Shown: positions 13,249 to 16,698 of the stretch, in pieces
Numbering within the stretch: the first letter of the stretch is position 1
Layout of the letters: each line of letters begins with the position of its first letter
Assembly (NCBI GenBank): GCA_023446865.1
Contig: JAEXPL010000131.1
Coordinates: forward strand, 1 to 16,698
DNA from: Verrucomicrobiota bacterium
Lineage (GTDB): Bacteria; Verrucomicrobiota; Verrucomicrobiia; Opitutales; Opitutaceae
Reading direction: 5' to 3'
Length of the DNA: 16,698 nucleotides
Position numbers and translations under genes: made by a program
The notes under the pieces: generated by a model
Databases searched by the model: none
Seen by the model: only the letters and a program-made list of their open reading frames with translations
What the model was told of the DNA's origin: nothing

Positions 13249-15450
13249 GTGATCCGCCGCCTCTTCCTCGTCCTCCTTGCGACCGCCCTCGCGGTCCAAG
13301 CCGCCGTCACCACCACCCTCACCACCACGCCGGTGATGGTGCAGGAGACCACCCGGATGGTCCGGTACCTCGAAAGCGTCCACTTCCAGGACCGCGAGCT
13401 CACCAACGACGACTTCCGCCAGCTCATCCCCGACTTCATGGCGGAGCTCGATCCCCACCACATGTTCTTCCTCGCCTCCGATCAGGAAGAGCTCACCGCC
13501 CGTTTCGGCGAACGCCTCGCCAAGGACCTCCGCTACCTCGGCAACCTCGACGCCGCCTACGAGACCTACCGCATCCACCGCGACCGTGTCGCCGCCCGCG
13601 TCGCTTGGATCACCGCCGAGCTCGCCAAGGACATCGATTTCACCGCCGCCGAGGAGTTCCACTGGGACCGCGCCAAGGCCCCTTGGCCCACCACCACCGC
13701 CGAAGCCGACGACCTCTGGCGCAAACGCATCAAGTTCGAGCTCCTGCAGGACCTGCTCAACGACAAGCCCATCGCCACCGCCAAGGAGAACGTCCGCAAA
13801 CGCTACGAACGGCTCCAGCGCAACTTCGACGAACTCGACGCCGAGGAGATCCAGGAAATCTACCTCACCACCCTCGCCGCCATGTACGACCCGCACACCA
13901 CGTACATGTCGCCCTCGACCCTCGACGACTTCACCATGCAGATGCGCCTCAAGCTCATCGGCATCGGCGCCCAGCTCTCCGAACAGGACGGCGTCTGCAC
14001 CATCCGCGAGCTCATCCCCGGCGGTCCCGCCGATCTCTCGAAGCAACTCCGCCCCAACGACAAGATCGTCGGCGTCGCCCAGGGCCCCGCCGAGTTCGTC
14101 GATGTCGTCGGCATGAAGCTCCGCAAAGTCGTGCAATTGATCCGCGGCGACAAGGACACCACCGTCCGCCTCCTCATCCAGCCCGGCGACGCCACCGACT
14201 CCTCCGCCCGCCGCGAGGTCTCCATTGTCCGCGCCGAGGTCAAACTCAACGACAAGCGCGCCCACGCCACCCTCGAGCAGGTGCCCGCCGCCAACGGGGC
14301 CGGCACCCTGCCCATCGGCGTGATCGAGCTGCCCGCCTTCTACGGCGGCAACGAGGAGGACGAATCCTCCGACGCCAAGAGCATCAGCGCCACCAACGAC
14401 GTCGAACAACTCCTGCGCAAACTCATCGCCGCCGGCGCCAAGGGCATCGTGCTCGACCTCCGCCGCAACGGTGGCGGCTACCTCCCGGAAGCCGTCAATC
14501 TCACCGGGCTCTTCATCTCGCAGGGCCCCGTCGTGCAGGTCAAAGACTCCCTCGGCCGGGTTGAAGTCCGCGGAGACGAGAAGGCCGGCGCCGTCTGGGA
14601 CGGGCCACTCGTCGTCCTTACCTCCCGCTACAGCGCCTCCGCCTCCGAGATCGTTGCCGGCGCGCTCCAAAACTACGGCCGCGCCATCGTCGTCGGCGAC
14701 AGCTCGACCCATGGCAAAGGCACCGTCCAGACGATCATGCCGATCCTCGACGACTCCCGCTTCCGCCGCTTCCTCGAGACCCCGCCCCGCAGCGGCGCAA
14801 CGAAGATCACGATCCAGAAATTCTACCTGCCCAACGGCGCCTCCACGCAGAACCGCGGCGTCGTTTCCGACATATCCCTACCGTCGATCGAAGAGCTTCT
14901 CCCCATCGGCGAGTCCGATCTGCCCCACGCCCTCGCCTGGGACACCATCCGGACCGCCCGCTTCGAGGGCGCGTCGCTCGACGCCCGCTTCATCGACGTG
15001 CTCCGGCAGCACAGCCGCGAACGCCAGTCCTCGCTCGAGGAGTTCGCCTTCCTGCGCCGCAACATCGACCGCTTCAAGCAATACGACGAGCGCAAGACCG
15101 TCTCCCTCAACCTCGAGAACCGCCGCGCCGACAAGAAGGACGACGACAACTTCCGCGACGAAGCCAAGAAGCAGCGCACCGAGCTCGCCAAGCTCAACTT
15201 CGCCTCCACCGAGGTCTTGCTCGACAACGTGGAGCCCACGCCCGAGCCCACCACGCCGCCCGCCGCCACGGACGACAACGCCAAGGACGACGACACCGAC
15301 GATCCGAAGACCAAGGTCGACATCCACCTGCGCGAAAGCCTCCGCATCCTCTCCGATGCGATCGCCCTCTGGCCGCAGCCGCAGCTCTGGGCCCAGTCCG
15401 GCCCGCCGGTGGCCGCCCACCAGCCGCACCGCTTCGCCCCGCTCCCCTGA
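13249..15450 (+). CDS. prc: Periplasmic tail-specific protease, Prc/CtpA (S41A) family
   Basis: A 733-residue protease that degrades proteins from unstructured C-termini, controlling cell-wall hydrolases and envelope proteins in other bacteria. It starts at GTG 13249 with a signal peptide (MIRRLFLVLLATALAVQA). An N-terminal Prc helical domain (YLESVHFQDREL, ELDPHHMFFL) follows, then a PDZ domain around residues 235-325 (IPGGPADLSKQLRPNDKIVGV). The S41 catalytic core has DLRRNGGGYLPEAV, the nucleophile Ser464 in YSASASEIVAGAL and the base Lys490 in HGKGTVQT. A long C-terminal Prc domain follows, with a Pro/Thr/Asp-rich low-complexity insert near 662-690. E. coli Prc has 682 residues, so this one is about 50 longer, mainly in that tail. 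One extra residue lies between nucleophile and lysine compared with E. coli. It is convergent with an M50-like gene. Confidence 0.95.
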   Translation: MIRRLFLVLLATALAVQAAVTTTLTTTPVMVQETTRMVRYLESVHFQDRELTNDDFRQLIPDFMAELDPHHMFFLASDQEELTARFGERLAKDLRYLGNLDAAYETYRIHRDRVAARVAWITAELAKDIDFTAAEEFHWDRAKAPWPTTTAEADDLWRKRIKFELLQDLLNDKPIATAKENVRKRYERLQRNFDELDAEEIQEIYLTTLAAMYDPHTTYMSPSTLDDFTMQMRLKLIGIGAQLSEQDGVCTIRELIPGGPADLSKQLRPNDKIVGVAQGPAEFVDVVGMKLRKVVQLIRGDKDTTVRLLIQPGDATDSSARREVSIVRAEVKLNDKRAHATLEQVPAANGAGTLPIGVIELPAFYGGNEEDESSDAKSISATNDVEQLLRKLIAAGAKGIVLDLRRNGGGYLPEAVNLTGLFISQGPVVQVKDSLGRVEVRGDEKAGAVWDGPLVVLTSRYSASASEIVAGALQNYGRAIVVGDSSTHGKGTVQTIMPILDDSRFRRFLETPPRSGATKITIQKFYLPNGASTQNRGVVSDISLPSIEELLPIGESDLPHALAWDTIRTARFEGASLDARFIDVLRQHSRERQSSLEEFAFLRRNIDRFKQYDERKTVSLNLENRRADKKDDDNFRDEAKKQRTELAKLNFASTEVLLDNVEPTPEPTTPPAATDDNAKDDDTDDPKTKVDIHLRESLRILSDAIALWPQPQLWAQSGPPVAAHQPHRFAPLP

Positions 15451-15543
15451 CACCGCGACTTGCCCCCGTTCTCGCCCGTGGCGCCGCACTCAAGAGTGGC
15501 GAACTCCGGTTTCCGGTTTGCCCCCTCTGCCCCTCCGTCGTGG

Positions 15544-15563
15544 CGCTGCTCGCGAGAGCAGCG
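15544..15563. other. Perfect 8-bp hairpin with GCGA loop after the Prc gene
   Basis: CGCTGCTC (15544-15551) pairs with GAGCAGCG (15556-15563) around the GNRA-type loop GCGA. It is in the 226-base gap between the convergent Prc and M50-like genes. No T-run follows on either strand; it may stabilise mRNA ends or assist factor-dependent termination. I see no gene in this gap. Confidence 0.35.
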
Positions 15564-15676
15564 ATCCGTGATCGTCATGGCGCGGCAATCACCGTCCAGT
15601 CCCGCTTACGCCAGCGACGGCGTCCGGGGCAACGCCTTCCACCTCGGTCAGTCGATCGCGCGTAGATCGGTGACCC

Positions 15677-16495
15677 TCATTCGTCCGCGCCTGCCCGGCC
15701 ACCCGCCCAGCGGTTGAGCGCCCACTCGACGACCCGGCCCGCCCGGCAGGCCGCGAGCGCGTACGCGCCGGCCACCGCACCGGCGCACGCCACACCGAGG
15801 CGATGGTAGGTCTCGCGGATCCGGATGAAATTCCACCGGAACTCGTCGATGAGAATGTTCATGTCGCCACCGGCGTCGTCCTCGCCGCCGACCAGCGTGC
15901 CGAGCGGCACCGGCTCCAGCCCATGGTACACGCGCTGCCAGAAGGTGAAGCTGAGGATGAAACAGGCGGCCGCGAGAAACAGGACGATGTACCGGCACGT
16001 GCCCCACCGGAACTTCTCCGGCAGTTCGACGAAGAACAGCGCCATCACCAGCGCCGGCAGCACAAACTCCCCTGCCACCCCGCCGAACGAGAACCAGAAC
16101 TGCTGTCGCGCCTCCGGCCAGCGCCACGTCATCCAGAACTGCAGTCCCGCCAACCCCACCGCAAACGTCACCGGCCAGACCTTCCGTTCCCGCCAGCCGG
16201 CGACGAGGAGCACTGTCAGCAGAAACAGGACACCGAAGTAGACGAAGCGGGAGAACTCCGGTTCGACGTTCGTCCACCCGAACGGCAGCGGCAGCGCCCG
16301 TCGTCCCGTCATCCACGCCACCGTCGCGTGCCCGAACTCGTGCACCCACACCTGAAACCCGCGCAGGAAGAACGCGAACGGCGTGAGCGTCACCAGCCAC
16401 GCCAGCCCCACGATCACCGGCGGTGCAATCAGGTTGATCCGCCAGCGCCGCACCATCTCGGCCTCGATCTCATCACCCTGCGTCGCCTCGTTCAT
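15677..16495 (-). CDS. M50-like membrane metalloprotease-fold protein, function unknown
   Basis: A 272-residue, strongly hydrophobic protein. A first membrane segment (about residues 22-45) leads to HEFGH (His52, Glu53, His56) in VWVHEFGHATVAW, the placement seen in site-2-protease relatives (M50 and M50B). About five further hydrophobic segments follow (around 76-92, 98-115, 130-150, 160-182, 235-255). The usual M50 NPDG-type third-ligand motif is absent. The loop GGEDDAGGDMNILIDEF, conspicuously acidic and possibly periplasmic, or the motif FGGVAGEF could supply an acidic ligand. Whether it is an active protease is therefore open. ATG 16495 is preferred (GGGGGCG lies just upstream); an in-frame GTG at 16522 would add nine residues. 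It is convergent with prc and divergent from the last partial gene. Confidence 0.75.
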   Translation of the reverse strand: MNEATQGDEIEAEMVRRWRINLIAPPVIVGLAWLVTLTPFAFFLRGFQVWVHEFGHATVAWMTGRRALPLPFGWTNVEPEFSRFVYFGVLFLLTVLLVAGWRERKVWPVTFAVGLAGLQFWMTWRWPEARQQFWFSFGGVAGEFVLPALVMALFFVELPEKFRWGTCRYIVLFLAAACFILSFTFWQRVYHGLEPVPLGTLVGGEDDAGGDMNILIDEFRWNFIRIRETYHRLGVACAGAVAGAYALAACRAGRVVEWALNRWAGGRAGADE

Positions 16496-16559
16496 CGCCC
16501 CCGAGCAGAGCGCAAGAACCACACCGGGTCAATGGGTCGCGCCCGCTCCCGCAGCCTGA

Positions 16560-16581
16560 ATTTCCTGATTTCCTGATTTCC
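16560..16581 (+). repeat. Short tandem repeat ATTTCCTG, about 2.75 copies
   Basis: ATTTCCTG occurs at 16560-16567 and 16568-16575 and partly at 16576-16581. It lies in the 133-base divergent gap ahead of the last gene. This T-rich patch is unusual for the local base composition and could be part of a promoter; copy-number change by slippage is possible. Confidence 0.45.
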
Positions 16582-16628
16582 ACATTCCCGCTTCCGTAGG
16601 CCCCTCTCCTCCTCTTCCCATTCCGCCC

Positions 16629-16698
16629 ATGTCCACCGAGCCCGCCACGCCCGCCCCCGAGTCCCAGCCCGCCGACGAGACCGGGATCTCCTCCGACA
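16629..16698 (+). CDS. N-terminus of an unidentified protein, cut by the window end
   Basis: An ATG at 16629 opens a frame that stays open to the end of the window (23 codons). It encodes a tail rich in Pro, Glu, Ala, Ser and Thr (MSTEPATPAPESQPADE), typical of a disordered cytoplasmic N-terminus. The leader TTCCCATTCCGCCC is pyrimidine-rich like other leaders in this window, which supports the start. No family can be assigned from so little sequence. Confidence 0.45.
   Translation, partial: MSTEPATPAPESQPADETGISSD

Noticed and set aside
13138..14712. A 524-codon open frame on the minus strand
   Set aside because: It is antisense to the Prc protease and consists of Gly/Val/Asp/Glu-rich low-complexity sequence.

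Overview
The window is GC-rich (codon third positions are mostly G or C) and looks like ordinary chromosome from a Gram-negative, diderm bacterium. The diderm markers are LptB (lipopolysaccharide export), a TonB-dependent outer-membrane receptor, a periplasmic Prc-type tail-specific protease and the murein-peptide recycling ligase Mpl. Gene style points to Verrucomicrobiota, most likely Opitutaceae: no start codon has a clear Shine-Dalgarno sequence, many leaders are pyrimidine-rich, and there is a HisKA_3 kinase with a PAS-like segment and a YugP-type zinc peptidase. That assignment is inference; there is no 16S rRNA here.

Layout. 1-273 is the 3' end of lptB (+). A short repeat-rich spacer follows, then a LuxR-type response regulator (503-1183, -) divergent from a small VOC (glyoxalase-fold) protein (1329-1718, +). 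A CAU-anticodon tRNA (1827-1901, +) has its own terminator and a second one behind it. Reading leftward on the minus strand from 4586 are a receiver-only regulator, a second receiver-only regulator and mpl (ending at 2137), closed by a strong terminator. Divergent from these is a translationally coupled pair, a soluble histidine kinase and a NarL/FixJ regulator (4790-6555, +), ended by a bidirectional terminator.

A minus-strand run follows: TonB-dependent receptor (11522-9675), M3 oligopeptidase (9624-7558) and YugP-like zinc metallopeptidase (7323-6631). Upstream of it, a [4Fe-4S] ferredoxin (11908-11672, -) with its own terminator is divergent from a rhomboid-family protein (12144-13043, +) and a Prc/Ctp tail-specific protease (13249-15450, +). 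The window closes with an M50-like membrane metalloprotease (16495-15677, -) and the first 23 codons of an unidentified protein (16629 onward, +).

Two themes stand out. From 503 to 6555 there are four receiver proteins and only one kinase, so a small phospho-signalling network with two output-less receivers is plausible. From 6631 to 16495 five of seven complete genes encode proteases or protease-fold proteins: a YugP-like zinc peptidase, an M3 oligopeptidase, a rhomboid, Prc and an M50-like protein. Nothing here is a CRISPR array, phage, insertion sequence, toxin-antitoxin module or secondary-metabolite cluster. I do not see a clearly novel system; the items below are the best leads.
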